Part shown: positions 1-6,862 of the stretch, piece by piece
Position numbering within the stretch: the first letter of the stretch is position 1
Layout of the letters: each line of letters opens with the position of its first letter
Virus record (IMG/VR): IMGVR_UViG_3300028743_000031
Location: 1 to 21,808 of that record
Reading direction: 5' to 3' (one strand)
DNA length: 21,808 bases
Source: a virus
Translations under genes and position numbers: made by a program
Notes under the pieces: generated by a model
The model's input: the letters and a program-made list of their open reading frames with translations, nothing else
What the model was told of the DNA's origin: nothing
The model's database searches: none

Positions 1-255
1 ACGCACCAGGATGTAGTTTAACAAAGCGATGATCGAGGAGGTATAGGTGGTATCGGGTGAGAAGGCCGTATTCGTTTCGTTGGTGGCCGCAAAAACCAAC
101 AGATTCACGTTAGGCGCAGTAGAGGCGGTATATACCCCGAGATCATCTTTCGTAAACGTTCGTGCTATCTTTGAGCATTCACCGATAGGGTTAATGGTGT
201 TTGCAACGTTACTGATCAGAGAAAGATACTCTGAAAACCCTAAAATTGTTTTCAT
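1..255 (-). CDS. Unidentified protein, N-terminal 85 residues (runs off left edge)
   Basis: Reading the minus strand from an ATG at 255 gives 85 codons without a stop up to the window edge, so this is the start of a longer gene. The protein begins MKTILGFSEYLSLISNVANT and is rich in Thr, Asn, Ala and Ser. It has no charged low-complexity stretch and no clear signal peptide or membrane segment. An AAAGGGC ribosome binding site lies about 6 bases before the ATG, which supports the start. It is divergent from the gene at 337. The composition would suit a virion structural protein, but I do not recognise a family. The plus-strand open frame over the same bases (47-304) has no ribosome binding site and is a shadow. 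Confidence 0.75.
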   Translation of the reverse strand, partial: MKTILGFSEYLSLISNVANTINPIGECSKIARTFTKDDLGVYTASTAPNVNLLVFAATNETNTAFSPDTTYTSSIIALLNYILVR

Positions 256-336
256 ACTTTGCCCTTTATTTCATGGTTTGGGTTATCAAATACATAACAT
301 TTGACGCAGTGATTGGTAATTCCGGGGAGACGAGAT
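256..336. promoter_or_regulatory. Divergent intergenic region, probable promoters for both directions
   Basis: These 81 bases separate two genes that point away from each other, so at least one promoter per direction is expected here. The centre (about 281-302) is AT-rich. I see no convincing sigma70 -35/-10 pair. The minus strand contains a TATG motif, the minimal late-promoter element reported for the phiKZ non-virion polymerase, but a four-base motif is weak evidence. The GGGGAG ribosome binding site of the plus-strand gene lies at 324-329. Confidence 0.4.
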
Positions 337-747
337 GTGCTTAGTTTAAAGTTTTTATTTTGGAGCCTGCCACTGTTACGTCGCCGTTCTAAAACGTTTA
401 TGTCAGACGGCGCGACCCGCTATCACACGTCTCGAAAAGGCCAAGCCTATTTTTATGCGATGGCCCTGGTGCTCATTCTTTTTGTCGGGATCGTCACGTT
501 TGGCTACAAACAGTTTGAATTGCTGTTTAAACAAAACGTGACCATGTCGCAACAAGTGACCCAGCTCAAAGGAGACGTGCAGATCTACCCGGGTCTGGCG
601 GAGACGGTGGAACAAAACAGGCTCTTACTGAAACAAAATGCTGATCTCGTCCGCGACTTGCTTGCTGAGCGTCATGAAAACGACGTGCTTGAACAAGAAA
701 ATCGCGCACTTAAACGACGAATAGGCATCATCGCTCCTACCCAGTAA
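337..747 (+). CDS. Membrane-anchored coiled-coil protein
   Basis: I chose the GTG at 337 as the start because GGGGAG lies about 7 bases before it; the in-frame TTG at 313 has no such site, and an ATG at 400 is a third option. The product of about 136 residues has a basic N-terminus with several Arg. One strong membrane segment follows (FYAMALVLILFVGIVTFGY, about residues 44-62). After it comes a long charged, heptad-like helix rich in Leu, Gln and Glu, about residues 63-130. This predicts an inner-membrane protein with its N-terminus in the cytoplasm and a coiled coil in the periplasm. That layout resembles an inner-membrane spanin or a membrane organiser, but no lysis genes are nearby, so the role is open. 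It is followed after 55 bases by the RNase H gene. Confidence 0.7.
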   Translation: MLSLKFLFWSLPLLRRRSKTFMSDGATRYHTSRKGQAYFYAMALVLILFVGIVTFGYKQFELLFKQNVTMSQQVTQLKGDVQIYPGLAETVEQNRLLLKQNADLVRDLLAERHENDVLEQENRALKRRIGIIAPTQ

Positions 748-802
748 AAACGTACTTTTATGTGCCATCATAAGAGAACTTAACACTTTAGAGGAATTTA
801 CG

Positions 803-2308
803 ATGACGGATGAGGTTAAACTCCCACGGGTGTCTATGGTGCTCTACACGGATGGCGGGTGTCGCCAAGGCGCCGGTGGGTGGGGGATTCACGGCTACAC
901 CTACTTAATAGATGACCCTGACAACAAAAAGAAAAAGAAACCGGCCTTAAACGTCCCCAGCACGATTGGGTATATCGACAAGTCTGACACCGAAATCGAG
1001 CAGCGCGAGGTGGTCAGACCGCTTGAGACCTTACAATCGTTTGGGGGCATAGCACCGGAAACCACCAACAACGTGGCTGAATTGACGGCCACGATCAACG
1101 GACTGACGCTTGCCTTGCAGCACAACACCCAAGACCTTTATATACGCTCGGACTCCGAATACGTCTGTAAAGGCCTTAACCAATATATGCCGGGTTGGCT
1201 TAAAAACAAGTGGCGTAAGTCCGATGGCAACGAAGTGGCCAACAAAGGGTTGTGGGTTGCCCTTAATACCGCGGTCGAAAAAGTCAAGGCAGCCAACGTC
1301 GGGTTTGAGATCCGCTGGATCAAAGCCCACGATGGCTACAAAGGGAATATGTATGCCGACTATATGGCCACCCGTGGGGTCTTTTTAGCCAAGCAAGGCA
1401 ACGTTGAGCCGGTACACGAAGTCCTTGAGGGTGGGGGACTGGACAAATACGACGCCGCGCGTCCGGTGCTCTTTGCCCACCCACGCTGGTATTTTAACTT
1501 AACCGACGGGGTGCTGACCGAACCCAACGCCTCGGGCCTTTATGAGTATTGCTTTGGCTCGCCGTCCAAAACGGATGTGGATGAAGAGTACTTGGGAAAA
1601 GCGATCGCAGATAAGGCTTACTCGGTGGTGTGGTTGCGGGCACCCGAGCCGGCGCTGTCGACCCTTTATAACGCCACCAAGCGCTTAGTGCAAGACTATT
1701 TTGGTAACGTGATGATTGGTCGCATGGATCATATCTATAATCCCTTTAACCACAAAGACTTGGTGGATTACCAAGGGGGGTTGCTGGCCCGTGCACCGAT
1801 GCGGGTGAATAAGATCGTCAATTGTACTGAAGCGGTGTTAGTAGAAGAGCGTAATCCCCCGGGAATCTCGTATCGTGCCGTGGAGTCTTTACGCCAACTC
1901 GGGGGCATCTTAAGCGATTTTTATCGCCAAGAGGTGAGTGCCCAAACGGCGTTCTTTGAAGTCACTGATGCGTTGTATCACACCGTGGAGACGAAAAAGG
2001 CGTCTAAGTTGGCTTTAGTCGATTCGATCAAACAAATCACTAAAGCTGTTAAGTTTACGGTACCCTGTGCGGTGTTAGGTCGCGCGCATAGCGTGGACCT
2101 CACGTGTACGTTGGGGCTTTCCCTGCCACCTCGCAACGTGTTGTCCGGTATTGCCGGGTTAAATCCCAAAGTCTACGTGTTTACCTTGAAAGAATCCGAT
2201 ATCGCCTTCCACTACGGCACCATCGTGGTCTGCGATGAAGGGTACCTAATTATGGCCAACGTGTACGCTGATCTGCGCATTCTCTCCAAAAAAGAGCTTA
2301 CGCAGTGA
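803..2308 (+). CDS. RNase H-domain protein with a long C-terminal extension
   Basis: The first ~195 of 501 residues form an RNase HI domain, which cuts the RNA strand of RNA:DNA hybrids. All core acidic residues are visible: D17 in YTDGG, E93 in NVAELTA, D117 in RSDSEYV and D186 in MYADYMA, plus H176 in the flexible loop. A 40-residue insert with a run of five Lys (about 38-80) separates the first two motifs. Residues ~200-501 are not part of the RNase H fold and match nothing I recognise; typical RNase HI is about 155 residues. GAGGAATTTACG before the ATG gives a good ribosome binding site. Likely roles are primer removal or clearing R-loops during phage replication. From memory, phiKZ has an RNase H-like gene (gp155) near its uvsX-like gene, matching this layout. 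Confidence 0.9.
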   Translation: MTDEVKLPRVSMVLYTDGGCRQGAGGWGIHGYTYLIDDPDNKKKKKPALNVPSTIGYIDKSDTEIEQREVVRPLETLQSFGGIAPETTNNVAELTATINGLTLALQHNTQDLYIRSDSEYVCKGLNQYMPGWLKNKWRKSDGNEVANKGLWVALNTAVEKVKAANVGFEIRWIKAHDGYKGNMYADYMATRGVFLAKQGNVEPVHEVLEGGGLDKYDAARPVLFAHPRWYFNLTDGVLTEPNASGLYEYCFGSPSKTDVDEEYLGKAIADKAYSVVWLRAPEPALSTLYNATKRLVQDYFGNVMIGRMDHIYNPFNHKDLVDYQGGLLARAPMRVNKIVNCTEAVLVEERNPPGISYRAVESLRQLGGILSDFYRQEVSAQTAFFEVTDALYHTVETKKASKLALVDSIKQITKAVKFTVPCAVLGRAHSVDLTCTLGLSLPPRNVLSGIAGLNPKVYVFTLKESDIAFHYGTIVVCDEGYLIMANVYADLRILSKKELTQ

Positions 2309-2323
2309 GAGCGAGGATACTCT

Positions 2324-2686
2324 ATGACAACCATCTTTGCCGGATCACCCACCAAACGCTCGTATATGGAGTTTGCGGCGTTAACCGATCCTGACCTTGA
2401 CCTTGAGCTTCACCTCAAACGCAAGGTGCTGTTGACCTACGTGTGTTACTGTCGCCACCCCAACGCGTCTGCTGATGAGATTAACCGGGTGTATCATATC
2501 TCGGTGGATTCCTCGGAGGTGGAGCGATGTTTGGCCTTTATCAGAGCGAGGATAGCGGAATTCAAACACGTGTATACCGATTTACCGACGGCGTCGGTAA
2601 TCGACTTCTTGGCCCGAACCCCGTCTTGGTTGCGTTATGGCTCAACCGTCGAGATGTGGTCGGATATCAACCAAGTGATCCAATAA
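2324..2686 (+). CDS. Unknown small protein, 120 residues
   Basis: It starts 15 bases after the RNase H gene, with GCGAGGA just ahead of the ATG, so the two are probably co-transcribed. The protein is soluble, moderately acidic and mostly helical by composition, with Cys residues in YVCYCRHP and ERCLAF. I see no membrane segment, signal peptide or catalytic motif and do not recognise a family. It is the last gene before the two-way terminator at 2708-2736. Confidence 0.7.
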   Translation: MTTIFAGSPTKRSYMEFAALTDPDLDLELHLKRKVLLTYVCYCRHPNASADEINRVYHISVDSSEVERCLAFIRARIAEFKHVYTDLPTASVIDFLARTPSWLRYGSTVEMWSDINQVIQ

Positions 2687-2707
2687 CCGTGCAAGCCGGC
2701 ATAAACT

Positions 2708-2736
2708 AGGGTAGCGCCCGCAAGGGGCGCTACCCT
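2708..2736. terminator. Bidirectional hairpin terminator between convergent genes
   Basis: A perfect 12-bp stem (AGGGTAGCGCCC at 2708-2719 and its complement at 2725-2736) with a five-base loop lies between two converging genes that end at 2686 and 2742. The T content after the stem is modest on both sides (GGCCTTTAT on plus, AGTTTATGCC on minus). Position and stem strength make a shared terminator the best reading. Confidence 0.8.
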
Positions 2737-2741
2737 GGCCT

Positions 2742-3539
2742 TTATGCTTTCATTTTTTGTTTAAGTTCGAGTGCGGTGTTCGACAGTGCCGCGCCAGTGG
2801 TGATCAGCAAGGTGATACAGATGCTGTAAAGATCCACCGCCCGGGCCGCGTTAAGTACCGTATTTGACACGTTATCAACCGCATGACGATCCAAGGTAAT
2901 GGTTTTGGTGGCGATCGCGTCTTGTAAGGCACTAACCACCTCACTTAAGCGGGTGACCTTACGGGACACTGCATCGACGTCGGTCTTGCCGACCAAGGTC
3001 GCCAGGTTGTTAAATTCCACGTAGACGTTTTTGAAATCCAACAAGTTACTAAAGCGATCACCAAAGGGTGCGGTGGTGACATCTTTACCGGACAAGGCTT
3101 TACCAAGTTCCCCTTCGACTTTGTTGTAAAGCTCCTTTTTAAACTTCGGTGCGTAAGCAACGGAGGCTTTGCCAACTGACAACTCCGCCATCCACGTTAA
3201 GGTCGAGGGGAGCAAATCGGTTTCTACGTAGGTGCAATACGCGGCCAAGACGTTCAACACGTCGAGCCATTCGTGATAGCTTATCGCTAAGCGTGCCGGT
3301 TGAAAGACCGGGCGCTCCATAAAGTCCGTATAGTTATAGTGTCCGTAGGCTTTAAGGATCGGAGAAAAGTCGGCTTTCACCAGGGCTTTTTTCGTTTCCG
3401 GGGCTGCGGTGATGAAGTACTGCTTGACTTTGGTAAAAAAGGTGCCGGCGGTATTCACGAAATTAAAGGCTTCTAAACCAGCGTCAAGCTTCAGGCTTTT
3501 AATGCTGGCTTCAAGTTCGCCGAGGGTGATCTCAGACAT
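2742..3539 (-). CDS. Unknown helical protein, possible internal virion protein
   Basis: 265 residues, almost entirely predictable as helix, with no membrane segment or catalytic motif. The C-terminal third has a long hydrophobic helix (DLYSICITLLITTGAALS) and ends in a Lys-rich tail. GGAGCGGACT before the ATG gives the ribosome binding site. It stands alone on the minus strand between the RNase H unit and the RecA-like gene. In phiKZ, as I recall, a virion protein (gp153) sits between the UvsX-like and RNase H genes, so this may be its positional counterpart. An A-P-E triplet at residues 46-48 fits the S/A-X-E rule I recall for phiKZ-type prohead protease cleavage, but such triplets are common. 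Function is not established. Confidence 0.7.
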   Translation of the reverse strand: MSEITLGELEASIKSLKLDAGLEAFNFVNTAGTFFTKVKQYFITAAPETKKALVKADFSPILKAYGHYNYTDFMERPVFQPARLAISYHEWLDVLNVLAAYCTYVETDLLPSTLTWMAELSVGKASVAYAPKFKKELYNKVEGELGKALSGKDVTTAPFGDRFSNLLDFKNVYVEFNNLATLVGKTDVDAVSRKVTRLSEVVSALQDAIATKTITLDRHAVDNVSNTVLNAARAVDLYSICITLLITTGAALSNTALELKQKMKA

Positions 3540-3623
3540 AGTCCGCTCCAGGATAAAGTAACAATTTACATAAGATGACTTTATATGAACTTCTTTTTTT
3601 TTATTTCAACAAGGACTCTCGCA
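3540..3623. promoter_or_regulatory. Divergent promoter region with a T-tract
   Basis: These 84 bases lie between a minus-strand start at 3539 and a plus-strand start at 3624. The stretch AAAGTAACAATTTACATAAG near 3555 and TTTATATGAAC near 3581 are AT-rich and suitable for promoter melting. A nearly pure T-run follows at 3591-3600. The AAGGAC ribosome binding site at about 3611 serves the plus-strand gene. No standard sigma70 promoter is clear. Confidence 0.4.
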
Positions 3624-5024
3624 ATGATTCCATTTGGTGATGTCATCGCAGCATCAGCGCCGATCCGTCCCTTTCCGAACCTTGGAGCAGGGTTTGACAT
3701 ACCCACCGGGGCGTATCGCTTTGGTAAACACGGTGAATCGATTTTAAACGGCGGCTTAGCCCCCTTTACCTCGATCGTTGGCAAAGGCAACACCTTTAAG
3801 ACCGCGATCGCTTTATTCTTTATGGGCCGGGTGTTGCAGCGCTATCTGCACTCCAACGGCTTGCACTACGACACCGAGTGCACGATGTCTTCCGAACGTA
3901 TCTTGCAATTTGCCACCAATCCTTCGATGGAAGGTGCCGATCCCTTGGAGTGGTTAAACGACGGTCGTGTGTATTTGTCAGATGACTCCAAGGTCAAAGG
4001 CAACGAATGGTTTAAAAAGACCGTACAAGACTATTCCAACAGCAAAGCCGGCAACAAGCAAGAGATGGGAACCCTGCCCTTTATTGACACCAAAGGCCAA
4101 TCGATTCGCTACCTTTACCCGACGGTCAACATCGGCGATTCGATCTCAGAGATGAAGTTCTCAGATTTAGAAAAGAACTTCTCCAAGATGGAGATCGGCC
4201 AAGGCGAGATGCAACCGGAGGCCATGCGGGTATCGAACGCCAAACGCATGCTGATTGAAAAAGTGCAAGGCTTTGCCAACAACGGTGGGTTATACGTCAT
4301 TATGACCGCGCACTTGGGTAAAGAGATCTCGATGGACGGTAAACCCCAAGAGAAGAAAACCACCTTTATGAAACAAGGTGAAAAGATCTCCAAGGTCCCG
4401 GGCCAGATCCTCTCTTTACCCAACAACTCGTGGGAGATCTCCACGGGCACGGTACTGAAGAACAAAACCACCAAGGTGTGGGAATACCCCAAAGAAGGGA
4501 TCCCAGATGAAGATACCGAAGGCAACCCGGATTTGATCACCTTGATTTGCCGTAATATCCGGGGCAAGTCGGGTCCGTCGGGAGCCCCCTGGGAAATCGT
4601 GATGTCCCAATCCGAAGGGCTGTTGGCCGGCTTAACGGAGTTTCACCATATCCGCTCGATGGGGGGCTACGGCTTAGGGGGTAACGATCGCAACTATTGG
4701 GTGGAGCTTGCCCCACACCACAAACTCCAACGCACCACCGTGCGCGGGAAGATCGATAACAACGCCGATTTACGCCGGGCGCTGGAGATCACCATGGAGA
4801 TGTGCCAAATGCGCATGCTATGGTTTACGCGCGATCCTAAGTACAATATGACCCCACTCGAGCTGCGTGAAGGGCTAGAGAAGAAAGGGTATAAGTGGGA
4901 TGTGTTGTTAAACACCCGGGGGTATTGGACCTATGACGAAGATAACCACCCGTTGCCGTTTCTCAGTACGATGGATCTTTTACGGATGTATCATGACGAG
5001 TACCGCCCTTATTGGCTCAAGTAA
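3624..5024 (+). CDS. RecA/UvsX-like ATPase
   Basis: The start is placed at the ATG at 3624 because CAAGGAC precedes it at a proper distance; an upstream in-frame ATG at 3585 would add 13 residues, mostly Phe, and lacks a site. The 466-residue product has a nucleotide-binding loop GKGNTFKT at residues 53-60, preceded by a hydrophobic strand. A second buried strand (LYVIMTAHLGKEIS, about residues 216-229) looks like the RecA/DnaB sensor strand ending in a polar residue. This fits a RecA-fold recombinase acting in phage strand exchange and recombination-dependent replication. From memory phiKZ-like phages carry such a UvsX-like gene near RNase H. The P-loop is unusual: Phe replaces the Gly before the Lys of GxxxxGKT. 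A DnaB- or KaiC-type ATPase is the main alternative. Confidence 0.7.
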   Translation: MIPFGDVIAASAPIRPFPNLGAGFDIPTGAYRFGKHGESILNGGLAPFTSIVGKGNTFKTAIALFFMGRVLQRYLHSNGLHYDTECTMSSERILQFATNPSMEGADPLEWLNDGRVYLSDDSKVKGNEWFKKTVQDYSNSKAGNKQEMGTLPFIDTKGQSIRYLYPTVNIGDSISEMKFSDLEKNFSKMEIGQGEMQPEAMRVSNAKRMLIEKVQGFANNGGLYVIMTAHLGKEISMDGKPQEKKTTFMKQGEKISKVPGQILSLPNNSWEISTGTVLKNKTTKVWEYPKEGIPDEDTEGNPDLITLICRNIRGKSGPSGAPWEIVMSQSEGLLAGLTEFHHIRSMGGYGLGGNDRNYWVELAPHHKLQRTTVRGKIDNNADLRRALEITMEMCQMRMLWFTRDPKYNMTPLELREGLEKKGYKWDVLLNTRGYWTYDEDNHPLPFLSTMDLLRMYHDEYRPYWLK

Positions 5025-5029
5025 CGGCC

Positions 5030-5049
5030 TAGGCGGGGAAACCCGCCTA
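5030..5049 (+). terminator. Hairpin after the RecA-like gene, no U-tract
   Basis: A perfect 8-bp GC-rich stem (TAGGCGGG and CCCGCCTA) with a stable GAAA tetraloop begins 5 bases after the stop codon at 5024. The bases that follow (CCAGGGTGACACG) are not T-rich, so it may be a weak terminator, an RNA-processing site or a 3'-end stabiliser rather than a full intrinsic terminator. Confidence 0.5.
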
Positions 5050-5097
5050 CCAGGGTGACACGTCAAGGACGCTAAAAAACTTTAATAGGACAGTCAG

Positions 5098-5517
5098 ATG
5101 ATCAATAAAGAAGTCCGTATCGTGGTGGCCTCCATGCGGGGGTTTACCGATATGGTACGCACCAAACTGGCCGTGGATGCCCTGCTCCAAACCATCTACT
5201 TGCTTAACGAGGGGATTGACGACACCGACCCCGATTATGTCACCCCGGAAAAGATCGTGTTTATCTCCAACGGCGAACAAGGTACCATCGCCCATCAACT
5301 CCCAGAGCTCTTGCAGGCCTATCACCTGGAACACGTTGACGTGCCCGTCGATTGGGCCACCGGTAAAGCGGCCTTTTATGAGAACTGTGTGGCGTTGGGT
5401 TCGCAAGCCACCTACGCCATTATCTTTTGGGATCACGAAGACCAAGGGATGAACGCCTTGTATAAAAGTTGCTTGCAAGCGGGGGCACCGGTTCGCAGTT
5501 ATAACGTGCACATCTAA
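5098..5517 (+). CDS. Stand-alone SLOG/DUF2493-like Rossmann-fold protein
   Basis: 139 residues. The N-terminal strand RIVVASMRGF (7-16) stands where DUF2493 proteins have their AGSR-type loop. A second strand ends in ISNGEQG (about 56-62), and VPVDWATGKAAFYEN aligns with the family pattern vPAdW..GkaAG..RN. YAIIFWDHEDQGMNALYKSC then matches the alI.FWdg.S.GT..mi..a pattern. SLOG domains bind nucleotide-derived ligands, including NAD+/ADP-ribose relatives; ThsA of the Thoeris system uses one as a sensor. The key Gly residues of the first loop are poorly conserved, so this may bind a ligand without catalysis. It resembles the C-terminal domain of the next gene, which starts 12 bases downstream, and is probably a diverged paralogue expressed with it. 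Confidence 0.65.
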   Translation: MINKEVRIVVASMRGFTDMVRTKLAVDALLQTIYLLNEGIDDTDPDYVTPEKIVFISNGEQGTIAHQLPELLQAYHLEHVDVPVDWATGKAAFYENCVALGSQATYAIIFWDHEDQGMNALYKSCLQAGAPVRSYNVHI

Positions 5518-5529
5518 GGGGGTTCTTTT

Positions 5530-6825
5530 ATGACGATCGTCAGCGAAGGGTATACCAACGTCTTTAAAGCGGCTACCAGCCACGTGGTGTGCACGGTGAA
5601 CTGTCAGGGACACATGGGCCGGGGTGTGGCGCTCTACCTGCGTAAGGCCGTCCCAGGGCTTTATGATGCCTATCGGGCCAAGGTCGCCCGAGGCGAACAA
5701 ACGGTCAATACGCTGTGGGTCTATCCGGGCACCCCCAACATATTGATCTTCCCGACCAAAGACCGGACGTGGGAGCCCTCAAAGATTGAGTGGATCAAAG
5801 ACAACCTTCAGTACCTGCGCGAGCACTACCAAGACCTGGGGATCACGTCCTTGGCCCTGACGCCCTTAGGGTGTAAAAACGGGGAACTGGCGTGGCCTGA
5901 GGTTCGCGCCCTTATTTATGCCGCGCTAGATGACATCCCCTTGCCGGTTACCCTGTGCTTAGGAGTTAAAAAGATGGACGAGATCGAACCGTTAGACGAT
6001 GGTACGGAGCATCTGAATGTTTATTCGAAGGGCAAAACCTGGTTAGGGAAAGCCTTATCGAATATGTCTGCCTACGGCTTTACCCACCCCACGTACGGCG
6101 AGTTTGCGTCGTTAGAGGGATATTGGTATTGGTTGGCCACGGGGAAGTGCCACGAGGCTCTGAGGAGCTTAACGGGCTATAAGGCCAAAGAGGTGGGCAA
6201 GTCCTTTCCCCTGGTAGAATACCGGGAGTTCAAACAAGACTTCTTAGACGGGATGAAGCTGCGCCTGGTGCAAAACAAAGTGTTGGGTGATGGGGTACGG
6301 GAATCACGCTTACCCTTCTTGCACTATTTTGAGTACGGCGGGAAGGTGGTTGATCGCACGGAAAAGCACCGTTGGCAACTGGACTTTTATGACGAATGGC
6401 GCACCAACACGGTCGTCACCGAAAAACCGGTGATTCTGATTGCAGGTTCTCGAACGGCAACAGAATATGACGCCTTTGAAGCAGGGGTGTTTGGGGCACT
6501 AAAGAAGTGGAACTTTGAAGCGTGTTATCCCTACGACATCACCATCTTAAGTGGCTTGGCCTGGAAGGGGCCGGATGATCTGGCCATCACCTTGTGCCGT
6601 AAGAACGGCTTTTTACTGCAAGGGATTCCGGCGCTGTGGAAATTGCAAGGCAAACCGGCAGGGATGATCCGTAACGGGGTAATGGCCCAAAAAGCCACTC
6701 ACGCGTTGATCTTTTGGGACGGGGTATCACCCGGTACCAAAGAGATGATCAAGCTGGTAAAAGGCAAAATCCCGCTGTATTTGTGGATCCACGGGGTGGC
6801 CGATCCGCAGTGGTACCCGGTGTAG
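5530..6825 (+). CDS. Macrodomain-NADAR-SLOG fusion protein
   Basis: 431 residues in three parts. Residues 1-145 are a macrodomain of the DarG/ADP-ribose-phosphatase type: VNCQGHMGRGVAL (23-35), FPTKDRTWEPSKIEWI (74-89) and LTPLGCKNGELAW (110-122) match its ligand loops. K77 sits in the FPTK motif whose Lys is, as I recall, needed by DarG. Residues ~161-290 look like NADAR (YbiA-like): VYSKGKTWLGKALSN, then SLEGYWYW with the conserved Glu at 196, then basic residues in GYKAKEVGK. Residues 301-431 are a SLOG/DUF2493 domain: LIAGSRT (303-309), SGLAWKGPD (341-349), IPALWKLQGKPAGMIRN (366-382) and ALIFWDGVSPGTKEMI. Macrodomains and NADAR proteins include enzymes that remove ADP-ribose from DNA bases or proteins; SLOG binds related ligands. 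I infer a role in reversing ADP-ribosylation or sensing or destroying an ADP-ribose signal. A good GGGGG-type ribosome binding site precedes the ATG. Confidence 0.8.
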   Translation: MTIVSEGYTNVFKAATSHVVCTVNCQGHMGRGVALYLRKAVPGLYDAYRAKVARGEQTVNTLWVYPGTPNILIFPTKDRTWEPSKIEWIKDNLQYLREHYQDLGITSLALTPLGCKNGELAWPEVRALIYAALDDIPLPVTLCLGVKKMDEIEPLDDGTEHLNVYSKGKTWLGKALSNMSAYGFTHPTYGEFASLEGYWYWLATGKCHEALRSLTGYKAKEVGKSFPLVEYREFKQDFLDGMKLRLVQNKVLGDGVRESRLPFLHYFEYGGKVVDRTEKHRWQLDFYDEWRTNTVVTEKPVILIAGSRTATEYDAFEAGVFGALKKWNFEACYPYDITILSGLAWKGPDDLAITLCRKNGFLLQGIPALWKLQGKPAGMIRNGVMAQKATHALIFWDGVSPGTKEMIKLVKGKIPLYLWIHGVADPQWYPV

Positions 6826-6862
6826 ATACTATAGCGTATCGCTTTATACAGGAGCCTTTTTA

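Noticed and set aside
47-304. Plus-strand open frame of 85 codons at the left edge
   Set aside because: No ribosome binding site before its start. The minus strand is open through 1-255 with a good ribosome site and a protein-like sequence, so the real gene is on the minus strand.
301-323. TTGACG resembling a sigma70 -35 box
   Set aside because: No acceptable -10 box follows at 16-18 bases; the downstream bases there are the GGGGAG ribosome site.
4115-4567. Minus-strand open frame of 150 codons inside the RecA-like gene
   Set aside because: Antisense shadow of a gene with a P-loop; no ribosome site or motif.
5047-5700. Minus-strand open frame of 217 codons
   Set aside because: It lies antisense to the SLOG gene and the start of the fusion gene, both of which have clear domain motifs and ribosome sites. 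Its sequence is His/Gly/Val-rich, as expected for an antisense shadow.
6826-6862. Possible terminator after the fusion gene (GATAC...GTATC)
   Set aside because: The stem is only 5 bp, AT-rich and without a U-tract; too weak to call, and the next gene is close enough to be co-transcribed.
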